Origin: Epinephelus fuscoguttatus
Taxonomy: Eukaryota > Chordata > Actinopteri > Perciformes > Serranidae
Length of the DNA stretch: 64,000 bases
Direction of reading: 5' to 3'
Assembly (NCBI RefSeq): GCF_011397635.1
Contig: NC_064767.1
Span: 19,580,537-19,644,536, forward strand
This document shows positions 49,763 to 61,931 of this stretch, piece by piece. The notes below the pieces were generated by a model that did not search any database, had not been told where the DNA came from, and saw only the letters and a program-made list of their open reading frames with translations. The stretch's first letter is position 1. Each line of letters begins with the position of its first letter. A program made the translations under genes and the position numbers.

Positions 49763-50896
49763 TTATCCAGACAGCCAATGTTAGGGTTGGTCAAGCCAGA
49801 TAACAAAAAGATACGTTCATATCATATCATATATGTTGAAATGGCTTCATGGGACAGGCCTCTGGTGTGCTCCTGCTAGGTTGAAATGAAAACTTGCAGC
49901 CACACAGCCCTTTATGGAATAGTTTGGGCATGCCTGATCAATTAATGTTAGGCTATGAAATATTTGAAAAATAGGCCCCAAGGTGATGCTTTCAAGTGGC
50001 TTGCTTTGCCTAACCAACAGTCCATGACTCACATTATAGACGCAATTTCTAGTGATATGGAACAGAGGCGAATCCTCACTGCCAGCAGATGCTGCTGCTG
50101 CTTTTCTGTTCATTTAGACAACTTTCATCTTTATCAGTGTGATGAGTTCATGGAGTTTGTTGACCTCACGTAATGCCCTAAACATGTTCTGCTATGACAA
50201 CTTATGCTCCACCACAGAGGGTGGACCAGATGAAGGTGACCTTAGAGTTGAGTCAGTGCGTCAATTACAGTGTTAATCCACTAAAAACTTAATAATAAAG
50301 TTAATATTTCCTGCACATTGAATTTCATTATATTGTGTTAGATGTCTATATTACTGCGTCCACCTCCTGTGGACGTGCCTCGTTGCTCCTACCCTGCAGT
50401 AGCTGCATTTGTGCAGCAGGTGGCACCATTAACTCTTCCTCTGAGCCATCCTTCTAGGAAACATCCCATCCATTCCAGTTTACTAAAGGTCAGTAACAGG
50501 GGGTGTACAGTATGACTGGACCAAGTTTTGTTCCTGAGAGGTTACCACGGTTTAAATGAGATCATAGATTGCGACAAGGCGGCCTTGGCTTAGAGATAGG
50601 GTGTTCTTTTATGTCTTGGGTGAAGTAATGGGATGATGACAGTCACGTAAAAAACATTTAGGCTGAGTGGGGAGACTGGGAAATGAACTTTCTTACCCCC
50701 ATGCTGAACATATAACAATGAGCAGTCTCATATTTTACTCCTTTCTGCACATGTTCTGGCTAACTTAACCAAAATTTGGAAGAAAAAATGCACATGCAAT
50801 ACATTTCTGTAGTTTATTGGGCAAAAATGTAGTTGAGAAAATGAGGTAAAAAGGTATTTATCAGAGTTCAGGAGGCTACTTTTGAAATGTGGTAGG

Positions 50897-51020
50897 TTGC
50901 AGATGACTAGTTGGTTAGTCCTGATTAAGGTCTATAGACCAAAACGTTGACCCAATGACCCAATAAACACAGCTTCAATGTGTGTGCGGGAGCAAGTGTG
51001 ATTTTTGCAGATGACTAGTT
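50897..51020 (+). mobile_element. 92-bp insertion with perfect 16-bp target-site duplication
   Basis: TTGCAGATGACTAGTT occurs at 50897-50912 and again at 51005-51020. The 92 bp between them begins GGTTAGTCCTGATTAAGGTC, contains the palindrome GGTCTATAGACC and the words AAAACGTTGACC and CAATAAACACAGCTT, and has no poly-A tail. A long exact duplication and short cargo indicate a 5'-truncated retroelement copy of a class I cannot name. Confidence 0.8.
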
Positions 51021-51614
51021 ACCCTGTTAAAAATGTAATAAGTTATATAACTATATCATCTCATCAAAAATGTGTAACTAATTTCATTTAATTTCTTTTT
51101 GATTACTTTCCTCACCCATGTTTAAACTGGGCAATAAAGCTTAAGTCCGAAAAACATAAATGCATAAATGTTGCAGTCAAGTGTGTCCCAACAGCTGTGT
51201 TGACCCATGCAGTCTGGAGTTATGCCAAAATAGGGCACTCCTGCACTGTGGACACGTGCACAGCAACAGAATGAATGTTATATTCAACATATTAAACATA
51301 TCTTTGTAATAAATTCCACTGGATTAATGCACCAACTCCACCAGAAGTTGGGATATAGTGGCCCAAGTTCATGACCTCATCAGACTAGACTTGTTTCAAA
51401 CCTGTCAGCTGAAGCCTGAAAAACAAAAACTCCCTTTGCACTGCATAGTGTCTGTATTAGTTTAGAGAGGAGTGAAATGTCAGAGTGGCTAAAGGGCATA
51501 GTCATATGCATGCAAATGTCTTGATGGCCACATGTCAGCCTGAAACTGTCATCCTGCTGCATGACATCATGGTGGCAGATGAGCTGATATGTCTTCACCT
51601 CTGGCACCGTTTCA

Positions 51615-51855
51615 TCAGATTGGTTATTAACATAAAGCAAACAGCCAATGGGATATCCCCAGCCTGTGGCATACCTCACCGACCACTTGCTTTAAAACGT
51701 CCTCAGATCATGCATTAAGACCGCAGTAACCGGGGATCTACACACCAGTGCACGTCTTTGCTTTTTCCCCCCATCAAACCTACATCTCACGTGCACCCGG
51801 ATCCCCTGCAGCTTTGGTATATCCCTCTTTGGTGAGGAAGCGACTGCTGAGCACG
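51615..51855 (+). promoter_or_regulatory. scd: Probable scd promoter and 5' non-coding exon
   Basis: Two NF-Y-type boxes, ATTGG (51619-51623) and CCAAT (51645-51649), precede CATACCTCACCGAC (weakly SRE-like) and a TATA-like TTTAAAA (51691-51697). About 160 bp further on is a strong donor, CACG/GTGAGT at 51856. Just upstream of the scd ATG a TGCTGTTACAG acceptor ends at 53080. Together these suggest a non-coding first exon (about 51720-51855) spliced to 53081. NF-Y plus SRE is the known arrangement of vertebrate SCD promoters. The model is inference and needs RNA evidence. Confidence 0.5.
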
Positions 51856-53098
51856 GTGAGTTGACTCAACCCGGGTAAGCAAACGATTTTGAATGAGCTT
51901 TTAGAGGAGAAGTCGGTGTATCATACATGCAAATATGAGATGGCATTTGACTAGTGGTGTCGCTGCTGTTCAGCCCGGCAGATGTCCACCTGGATAATAT
52001 TTTACTGACATATGCTGCTGCCTACACAGCATGTTACTGTGCCACTGGTGGCAGCCATTGAACCTGCTTTACATCTAGAACTTTGATGCATGTGCTCATC
52101 ACACTTTAAAATGACATATCATAGTTTATGAGGCGTTAATGGTCAAAGGGGGTTTTTGCGTTCAATAAAGTGGCGGTTCCCTACTGGGAATGGTTATGAG
52201 TTTCACAAGATCAGATTAAATCTCACTATACAGCACCCCGTGGTGCAGCGACGCCCAGAATAAATACATAAAACAATGAAAGAAAATTTGACAATGCTTG
52301 TTTTTCTTTAGGCGCCACTATGCTTGAATAGTTATGTTTTATTGTGGATTTTTTGCATCATATGTTGCATTTAGAATGTGTTTTGATTGGCTGCTGATTT
52401 TCAAACTCAATGGGACTTCCTGGTTGAATAAATAACAAATAAATAAGAAGGATGTAAGAATACAGTTACATGCTTTAAATGACATTTAGACTGTAAGAAA
52501 AATGTGGTTATCCTCTAAGTTAGTGTGTTGTGGCATAGTGTGGTGTACAAGTTTTACAGTTGTGTACCTGTGAGTGCACATGTGGCATCTTCCGGTGCCA
52601 CAGACATGTGCCATATGCGGGTTAAAAGCAGGGACACTGTCAAAGTGACATGTCACTAACAGTTGGCATATGATACTTATTAAAGAAGCACACATTTGGT
52701 GGGAAGTGGGGTCTCGTGAAGCGCAGGTTTATGTCGCACGCGACGACATTTCATAATCATGTCAGTATGAGGCGGTGTATGTGCTGCATGGCGGTGGGAA
52801 GTGGTATGACTTGTAACACGGGAGCGTTAGATAACGTTATACTGTTTGCTAGAGTAATGGACCAGTAGGGCTGCAGCTGCATACCATAACCCAGCAGCGA
52901 CATACCAGTCAGATTATGCCACTGGAACCAGAGTGGCACGCGCTCAGCCGCACACTGCTGCATGTACACAGCCAGCCGCCGTACCTTCCTCCCTGTTCCT
53001 GCATCCCGCCGTGCGCATTTCACTGAGCAACATCTCTCTCGCCTTTTTCTCCTTCCTGCTGCGCACTGCTGCTGTTACAGAACCCCCCTTCAGCCAAA

Positions 53099-56000
53099 AT
53101 GACCGAAACGGAAACCAGGAATCATCACGCCGACAAGCAACAGATCAACGGAGGTGCCATGGCAGACCCGTCGACGGTGGAGGATGTTTTTGACGACACC
53201 TATAAAGAGAAAGAGGGTCCCAAACCGCCGAGGATGCTGGTGTGGAGGAATATCATACTGATGTCCCTCCTACATTTCGGTGCGCTTTATGGACTCCTTC
53301 TCGTTCCCTCTGCATCGGTCTCAACTCTTGCATGGTGTAAGTATCTACTGTATTGTAGCAGGCTTAGCTGTGCAGCATTATGTGGTGTTTTTTCCCTGCC
53401 TGTAGGCCACAGTCAGAGAACAGAATGTGCTGATGTTGAGTGATCATTGCTAACTACAATACATACAGCCTGAGGGGTCATGCCTGTGGGAATAATGGAG
53501 AATGAGTCATTCTGGGCCTTGTCATTTTCATCACACACGTCCATGCTTGTGAGCCTCCATATCTATTTTTGTGCCTCCTTGCAGAGCTCAACCCTGTGTG
53601 TGATTGTAAACTATTTATTGGAAGTATTTTAATCCCAGTGATAATAGACAAACATATGGCTGGATGATTACATTTATACCCTATATATGTAGACTATTGA
53701 GGCATGACTCGAATTCCTAAACAGTCCCAACTTTGTTTCCACTCTGGCACTGCATAATTTTCCCCTCTCTTTGCAATGCTGAGCTGCATATTATTTCACC
53801 GGGGAAGACAAAGCACAATCACCATCCCCATAGACATCCCATTGTGAGCCGTGTGGCACCACAACAGAATGCTCTTTGCCAGTCAGAAGCCCCCGGGTCT
53901 CAAATCCTGGGTAGTCTTGTCTGGGCTTCACATAGAAACACATTCAGCAGTTTTAGAACAACAAAAGTGTGAGGGCAGACCTGCATGCTCCCGCTGTCCC
54001 ATCTCCCCACATAGATGACTTTTTCTGTGAACAAAGAGGCCAGGGTGTAATGGAAAGAACATGGTGTCCCAGTGACTCTGCTCTCATGGGGTGTAAAATT
54101 AATCTCAGTGTAGTGGTGACAGTTTCCCCCTAAGATCTCTGTCCTTTCCACCTCACTTTTTTTCTTGCAGCTGCAGTGTGCTACCTCATCAGTGCTCTCG
54201 GCGTGACTGCTGGTGCACACAGATTATGGAGCCACAGATCCTACAAGGCCTCCTTTCCTCTGCGAGTCTTCCTCGCTCTCGCCAACTCCATGGCCTTTCA
54301 GGTAAAGCAGGAAAAAATGTAAATATAAGATAAGATAAGCCTTAATTGGTGCCCAGAGGGGGAACTGGGCTGTTGCAGCAGCCCATTATATCTTTGGCAA
54401 TTGCTACTTCATATGCAACTCAAAAATGTGTGGGTTTTTTTGTCCCTGACTGTCATGTTTGAGCAAAATCATGGATGTATGAACAGGATTCTGTGACATC
54501 ACAACTAGTTTGGAAGCCAATCGTGATTCAGAATGCAACTTACGCACAAGTATGATGTGCAATATTGAAGCTCTTTAATGAGAAAGATGGTGTGGATATA
54601 ATAAGAACAATCTTCAATCAGGCAATTGGATAAAAACAAATCAGCTAATAAAAACATAGTATACACAATGTCATAAAACAAGCCTGAAGGTGATCTTAAA
54701 GCTATCTTAATGCTTAAAGTTCCCCTTCCTGACATGCTGTAAAGTTTGTCAAAAGGCTCTGCTATGATTATTATTTTGTTTAACGTGGTTTTCCCACATA
54801 AAAAGTTAAAAAAAACAACAACCTTTCATTGATAAATTCTGGATCAGGCTCGTGCCCCGCCCACCACCGCTCCATGAAGTAGGTTGTGCGGTGAAAGAGC
54901 AGCATACATGAAGATGGCTAACATTAGAGGTCACACCCAGAATTGGATGAGGAGTCTATTGTGCACCAAAATCGTCGACTAGCAGCTGATGAGAATGGAA
55001 AGTGTAGTTAGCATCGTTTATTTGTTTATGCTGTTTGTTAGCTTGTTAGCTCGCACTGGCTAGTGGTTGTGAAAGGTACAATAGTATCTGCTGCAATGTC
55101 ACAGTGTGCTCACATTGATCCAGTTTACGTCATAAACTACATATTGTATCATGTCTGCTGTCATAATTTTCACCATGTTAATGCAAACTCTGCTCTTTGC
55201 ACTGACAAGTATGCTCTGCACTGGAGGTTTCAGGTTTCTTAGATAATGATTAGCTTTCGAATTTGTCGTCTATCTAATCTAGTTTGTCCAAGATATGTTC
55301 AAATCTCAGATTTAAAGGACGAGCACAGACTGTCACTAGAGAAGTGTTTTCACATTCCTCAAACTGCACAGATACAAGTCAGTTGAGCCAAAGTCAGACA
55401 TTTTAGGGGACATGAATAGGGGAAAAACACATTTTCAAGCTGAGGAGATCTTTAATATCCATCACATTTACTTGTTACAGTAATAACTTGTAAAAAAAAA
55501 AGTGGCAATTGTATGTTTTTCAAATAATTGTGTAGGATATGAGACAGTAAGTATGCATTCAATGTCATCTCCGACCTTAATCTGATGAAGTGTAACCCCT
55601 GCTCATATCTAAGCATGCCTTACATAATCCTCTCCATCTCTGCATGTCTCTTTTGTGAGCAGAATGACATATATGAGTGGGCGAGGGACCACCGTGTCCA
55701 CCACAAGTACTCTGAGACGGATGCAGACCCCCATAACGCCAAGCGTGGATTCTTCTTCGCCCACATCGGCTGGCTGATGGTTCGCAAACACCCCGATGTC
55801 ATCGAGAAGGGCAAAAAACTGGAGCTCACAGACCTGAAGGCAGATAAAGTCGTTATGTTTCAGAGACGGTGAGCGAACATTACCTACAGTTTGTTTTGGG
55901 GAACAGTGCTGTTCTTTTTAAATTGGTGTAATCAAAACTTCTGTTTTTCAGCAATCCTTACTAATGTGCAGCTATTTTTCACTGTGTATTTGGGGGTAAC

Positions 56001-59000
56001 AATTGAACACTCTTGAGCTCCTCTGCACAATAAATACTCCCCATATTATCTTTCTTCAATGTATCAGACAAAATGCTGATGTCTGCAAAACGGCCAGCAC
56101 TTTTCAGGTGGATGCCTCTTTAAATATCTTACTGTTGCAACTAATCTATAGTCAGAGTTAAGGAACTGAAACCACTTTTGGGGGAAAAGATCATAGCCAT
56201 TGTTTTAAAGATAAAAATGTCAAAATGTACTAGTCTGAGACGGACCATGTATCAGCATCAGGTGTTGAAGGCACAACGCCAACACCCATTCATCATCTTC
56301 TCCTTGACTGTCACGTTACTTCCTGCATTACCTCTGAACGATGCCACCGAAATCATCGCTAATGTGTCTTGTTATTAGAAGTCATTTCCCTTCTGGCCTG
56401 AGCTGCACAGGATGTTGTAGTCTGGGTTATATTGACCATGCAAACACTTGATAACCACGATCTGCTGATAAGGGATGCTTTTTGGACCAGAGATCAAATC
56501 ACAACTTGCCCTCGTAGTCGCTGCCAACATGTATACTCTGCTGGACACAGTCCCAGATTTTCACTCCTGCTGTCGGGCAAAGGAGGTTAATCATGCCAAT
56601 ATGCTGACAATTGCCCTCATAACAGAGTAGATTAGATTAGATTTAATCTGTGGCGTTTATAGGACCCTTAACCCCAACGTGAGTGCAGATTTAAATGTTT
56701 TTGCAGTCGGATTGTTTAAATCAAGCCCATGATGCAATATTTATCTTAACACACATTTAGAATGTAGTGTGGGATTACATAATGGATTACATAACTTTTG
56801 CTATGAGACAAAAAAGTCGGTTTAATCAAAAAACAAAAAATAAAACATTTACAATCTGTTTTATTTCATCTCAATTTAGGTTGGATTACAGCCAGATGAA
56901 AATGGATCTGTGTGTGATACAAGTTGTTCTCTTGTTTCAGGCATTACAAGCTCTCTGTGTTGATCCTCTGCTTCCTGGTGCCAACGTTGGTGCCCTGGTA
57001 CTTCTGGGGTGAATCCCTGGCTGTGGGATACTTTGTCCCCGGACTCCTGAGGTACGCTGTGGTGCTCAACGCCACCTGGCTGGTCAACAGCGCTGCGCAC
57101 ATATGGGGCAACAGGCCTTATGATGTGACCATTAACCCGAGGGAAAACCCACTGGTTGCTTTCAGTGCCATCGGTAAGGAAACAGCATGTTCATTATTAC
57201 TCGTCCTACAGTAATGTGCTAACACTGTATCATTGCTACATGAGCACTTCTACGTAATTTAGTGTCTTCATGTGCCAGAGGGACATTTGAATGATCTTTT
57301 CATCACTTGTTGAAAGCTTGTCTTGTTGAGTCAACCACAGTGGGGTTGTCCCTCAAAGCTGATTCAGTCTGGCATCTGTAGTGGGACAGTGTGCTAATCC
57401 AGCGGCTGATGTTTATCTTGTCCCGGCCGTGCCAGTTTTAGCTTTGAACTTTAGAGGTGGTCAGCTTTCGAGTTGTGTACTTAGTCGTTTTTTTTAAAGC
57501 TGGACACTGGTGGGTTTTTTTGAGTATCGCTGTTTCCCATGAGTCAAGACTTTATTGTGGTGGCTGACACCACGGGGGTGTGATGCTGCAAACAGCACCG
57601 AGCATTGTTAGCCGCAAAACAGAATCGGATTCACAAGCTTACTAATGATTGCACAAGAATGCACAATTCTGGCAGAGTTTTATTTGTTTATTTGTCTTTC
57701 CATGCAGTTTTAACAGAAGTAACATCGTCTGCTCCAATTTATCTACCAAGTTTAAAAGCAAGGTTGTTGTATTGCAGCTAACTAAATGCTTTCTAGCAAC
57801 TGGGGGAGAAGACGGAAAAATGTCTTGGAAACAATTACTCTCCTAAATCTATTTTCACCTTTTTTTCAAGTCACACCTATTGTGTCATTTAATTAGTTTT
57901 TCCATGTAACTTGCTTGTTCCTAAGCACCCAGAGCAGCAGTAGTAAACACATGAGTAAATGAAGTAGTAAATACTGCATCCACTGGAAGCGTTTTTACAC
58001 TAAAATTCACATTTTAAATTTTCTAATGATTACCTCAACGTTCATCAATTCAAAAATATGTCTCTGGATTGTTGAATGACAGATATCTCAGTTCAGTTCA
58101 GCCTGAAACTTTTCCAGCAACACCACCTGTGTGGGCTACATGATTTTAGGTTTTGTTGATTTGATGTTTTCTACTTCAGTGCCCAAAGGGATCTGTAGGT
58201 GTTGTTTCTCCTCAGGCTGCGGGCAAGTCTGTGCTGTAACCATGACAACCAAGCAGTGTAATAATGATTACAAAGACTCATTTAGGATATCAGATTTTGG
58301 TAGCATGCAAATTACATTACATGACAGTTAGCCTTTAAAGGGACGGTTCACCCAAAAATAAATAATAGGCTACATATTTTTCCTCTCACCTGTTGTGCTA
58401 TTTATTTATCTAGATTGTTTTGGTGTGAGTTGCTTAGTGTTGGAGATATCTGCTGTAGAGATGTCTGCCTTCTCTCCAATATAATTGAACTAGATGACAC
58501 TGGTGGTGCTCAAAGTGCCCAAAAAACACATTTGAAAAACTCAACAGCAATGTCTCTTTCCAGAAATCATGACCTGGTTACTCAAGATAATCCACAGACC
58601 TTGTTGTGAGCAGTTTCATGTAGGAACTATTTTCTTTCGGACTAACTACACCCGCCAACAGCATCACTGCACTGCAGGGAAGCATGCATCTACTCATGGA
58701 CGAGAGGCTCATGTTTGTGACAGTGCAAGATGTAAACATTAGTCACTTTTACACTGCCTGTTCAAGATGGGAATATCAAGTCTTTTTGGCGGCTCTGTGT
58801 ATAATTTGCAATTGCAGAATGGGGCAGAGTTGTCTCACCTTGGAGCCAGCAGTGGAGGTAGTAACAGTGCCAAAATGATGTCTGTGTAAATGGGACAGCC
58901 AGCAGGACAGGTGTGACGTTTTGACAATGTCTTATGCATGCAACCCACCATGGGAAATTTCAAAAGCAGCTAGAAGCAGTTAGCGGCTAACTCAAAGAAG

Positions 59001-60138
59001 AACAGTAGCCCAAAAAAAGAGCTCCTTAGCCTCTGAATAGAGGATGAGATCAACCACCATATAACAGAGACAGTAAATGATTATTATTATTGTAATGTTA
59101 ATGCCATTGTTACTGTTTAGAAAGTACTGCCGATGCATATGCTATATGTCACAGTAGAGACTGACGCTGTGGCATTACATGTTATGTCCATCACAGCAAT
59201 GCTGGCATGCTGTCTTAAATAAAACACTAGAGTGTCATGATGACGCCGTTGATTGGTTGAGTTTAAAAATGTAAAGGCGGCATAAAGAAGGGACCTCATA
59301 GCGGCCCTATTGCACAGTCTCTCCTTGGCTGAGCTGTAACATTAGCTAGCTCAGTGGTGCTAGGTGAGCTAGCAGTAGATGCACACTTCCCTCTGCACAG
59401 TGATACAGTTGGTGGGTGTAGTTTGGTAGAAAGAAAATGGTTCCTACATGAAATTGCTCACACAAGGTCTGCGGATTATCTTGATTTCTGGAAAGAGACA
59501 TTGCTGTTGAGTTTTACAAATGTATTTTTTGGGCACTTTGAGCACCACAAGCTGAGCGCCATCTAGTTTCATTACATTCCAGGGAAGACAGACATCTTTA
59601 CAGCTGATATCTCCAACACTCTGCAACTCACACCAAAACAATTTAGATTGATAAACTGCACTACAGGTAACATGAAATACATGTGTTTTTGATTTTGTGG
59701 TGAACTGTCCCTTAAGACTTCCAAATCCCAAAAGTCCCCCATTCACTCTCTCCACTTAGCATCAAATCACATTATCAGTCACATGCTGCCACTTGCTGTT
59801 TGTGGATGTGCCAGAGTCCTGTGCATGTGTTTAAATGAGTGGAAACTTCCCATATGACTGTTGGATGCATATCTTCATTCAAGTGATGAACTTGTTGACC
59901 TTCAGCACAACAGTGAGTCTTTCTTTTTTTGATTTCAGGGGAAGGCTTCCACAACTACCACCACACATTCCCCTTCGACTACTCCACAAGTGAGTTTGGC
60001 TGCAAGCTCAACCTCACCACTGCCTTTATAGACCTCATGTGCTTCTTGGGTTTGGCTCAGGATCCCAAGAGGGTGTCGAAGGAAGTGATCATGGCACGCA
60101 TTCAGCGAACGGGTGACGGCAGCCACAAAAGCGGCTGA
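53099..60138 (+). CDS. scd: scd, stearoyl-CoA (delta-9) desaturase
   Basis: SCD introduces the delta-9 double bond into stearoyl- and palmitoyl-CoA in the ER membrane, using O2, cytochrome b5 and a di-iron centre. Exons: 53099-53336, 54171-54301, 55663-55868, 56941-57173, 59939-60138. All joins are in phase, giving 335 residues. The N-terminus is shorter than human SCD (359) and starts MTETETRNHH. The metal-binding motifs are intact: HRLWSH (96-101), HRVHH (133-137), N241 and H245 in NSAAH, and HNYHH (274-278). Membrane segments include MSLLHFGALYGLLLVP and the stretches around residues 85-95, 199-212 and 222-240. The C-terminus RTGDGSHKSG matches the family. Teleosts often carry two scd copies; which one this is cannot be told here. 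The long introns hold repeats. Confidence 0.97.
57174..59938. other. scd intron 4, with foldback element
   Basis: A 2.8-kb intron between the donor ATCG/GTAAGG and the acceptor TTTCAG. About half of it is the foldback element at 58335-59715. The remainder (57174-58330 and 59720-59938) shows nothing I can identify. The other scd introns (53337-54170, 54302-55662, 55869-56940) likewise hold no recognisable gene. Confidence 0.75.
58335..59715. mobile_element. Foldback transposon with about 380-bp inverted arms and TTAA ends
   Basis: The left arm (58335 to about 58720) and right arm (about 59370-59715) are inverted copies, sharing TTTTGGTGTGAGTTGC, GTTGGAGATATC, GGTGCTCAAAGTGCCC, CTCAACAGCAATGTCTCTTT and TTTCATGTAGGAAC. 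The outermost bases are TTAA-AGGGACGGTTCACC on the left and the inverse of TTAA-GGGACAGTTCACC on the right, so TTAA flanks both ends. The middle, about 650 bp, has no transposase frame. TTAA target sites are typical of piggyBac-type elements, but the superfamily is inference. Confidence 0.75.
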
Positions 60139-61660
60139 GTCACACCGGCTACAAACTCTGCAACTGATACCGACATGTCGAACCGAGACAGAACATAGCA
60201 ACAGGTATAGCAGCATTTCAGTGGTGGTGGGAGGGGGCTTGATTACCATGCTTCTGATTATAAGATAAACCTCCTCCCCGAGACTAATATTGGCTTTAAA
60301 GAGTTGTAGATCTTTCCATAAATCGTGTGGGTCTCTTAAGTTTTGAAATGTTCTCACCAACTATTAGCCACAGCCAGCGACTTGGCTTCATGTGCAAGCA
60401 CAGCTTTTTTCACCATAATATATAAAACAGGCACAAAGAGAATGAAGCTAATTTGGATTTGAGTCTCTTTTTGCAGCAGATGGACAACCAAACTTTGTGA
60501 GCGGTGTGTAAAAGCAGTAATTCTAGGATAATTTACTGTATATCTTATTTGTTAATGTGCTATTTATTAACAGTCTTTGGCACTTTGAAAGCTTTTTTGA
60601 AACCCTTAACAGTGAGGTTTCTCTACAGGCAATATTGAGGGCCTTTTTGCTCTAACTTCTGTCAGTACTGCTTTGTCTCTTTCCACAGGGAGTGGAGTTT
60701 CATCTTGATTATTGGTTGTCTAGTTTAAGCTAAGGTTTTTTTTTTGTTTGGTTTTTTTTGGTAAGATAATAATCTTACTAAACTATGAGCTGCTGTTGTC
60801 AAGGCCAACACCGAGACAGTCAACACTATTGAACTGTCCCCATATTTTCATACCGAAGTAATCCTGAGTGAACGCCGATTAGATGTGTTATACTTTGGGA
60901 TACTTTAACGCCTACTGTCTCCAACTGTACAAGAGGAGCTCTTAAAGAGGATTAAGCTTTCTAGTGTATACCTCTGATTGAGTAGTGAAGCCGCCTCAGA
61001 CTTCTTACTCTTAATCTAAAGAGTTAATTATTTGCATTTATTTTATTTATTTGAAACACACTCTGAGATAAGGTCTCCCGCTCCCTCAGATAAGGCCAAT
61101 TAGGCATGTGTAGGAGGTGCATTTACCTTTTGTGCTGTGTGATATTATTGAAACGTGTGTCAGGACTCTTGCCCGTATGCCTTACGAGGGTTGCACGCAG
61201 AAATGAAAGATTAAAAGTGCAAGTTATGGGAATAAATTAGGGCTTAAATTTACTGTCTAAATGCAGTTGTTTGATGTCTGTTTTTGAAAAATCGAAATTC
61301 CTTATTTATAATGAAAAAGAGGGACCATTCAACAAATCCCTGGCAAAATAATGGGTTACTATGATTTAATTTTTGTGTAACCAAAACACTTTGCTCTAAA
61401 AACAAGATCCAAAACTTGTTATATCATTAATGATAACGTTGTAATATGTGTCACACTTACTCTTTTACAGAGCAACGATTTTTTACAGTGTTAACTTCTT
61501 GAAGTTTGAATGCCTTAAAAAATGGCACATTTTTTTCAGAGAATGTTTTTGCCCACTGTATGTACCGTAAATAAAACCAGATTTTCTACTTGTGACAAAA
61601 TATGTTTTGCTGTTTTTGTTGGGTTACTGTAATACTCCTTATTCGTATACTGAATAAAAA
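60139..61660 (+). other. scd: scd 3'UTR with two polyadenylation signals
   Basis: A long, AT-rich stretch without ORFs follows the stop codon. AATAAA occurs at 61570-61575 and again at 61653-61658, predicting a 3'UTR of about 1.4-1.5 kb. A long 3'UTR is usual for vertebrate SCD mRNAs. T-rich runs occur at 60738-60760. The real cleavage site is not determinable from sequence. Confidence 0.7.
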
Positions 61661-61931
61661 TGTGATCATACCATTTCTGTTACATTCTTTATCAGTGGCT
61701 TCTGGATGCTACGACGATAACAACCACTAATGGTAATGATGATAAACTATAAATACAGTTAGTATAATATAAAGGACAAAATAAAAGTGTTTTGCAATGT
61801 GTGCCATAAAGAATAAAACATAGTCAAAAATAATAGAAATGTGGTGCTTAATTATTAAATGGAGAATGTAGGTTATAACTGAAACCTACACACTGGTGTG
61901 AAATGTCCAATAAACACATGAGCTCGTACGT

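Larger units (their letters stand above)
48522..51600. other. Intergenic region trmt2b-scd, repeats only
   Basis: Apart from the trmt2b 3'UTR (to about 48.65 kb) no gene is evident. It carries a DNA-transposon-like unit at 48.81-49.76 kb with a SINE inside it, and a 92-bp insertion with a target-site duplication at 50.9 kb. The stretch 49.8-50.9 kb has no element I can name. Confidence 0.6.

Noticed and set aside
59935-60360. 141-codon minus-strand ORF
   Set aside because: It is antisense to the last scd exon and 3'UTR, and has no recognisable domain.
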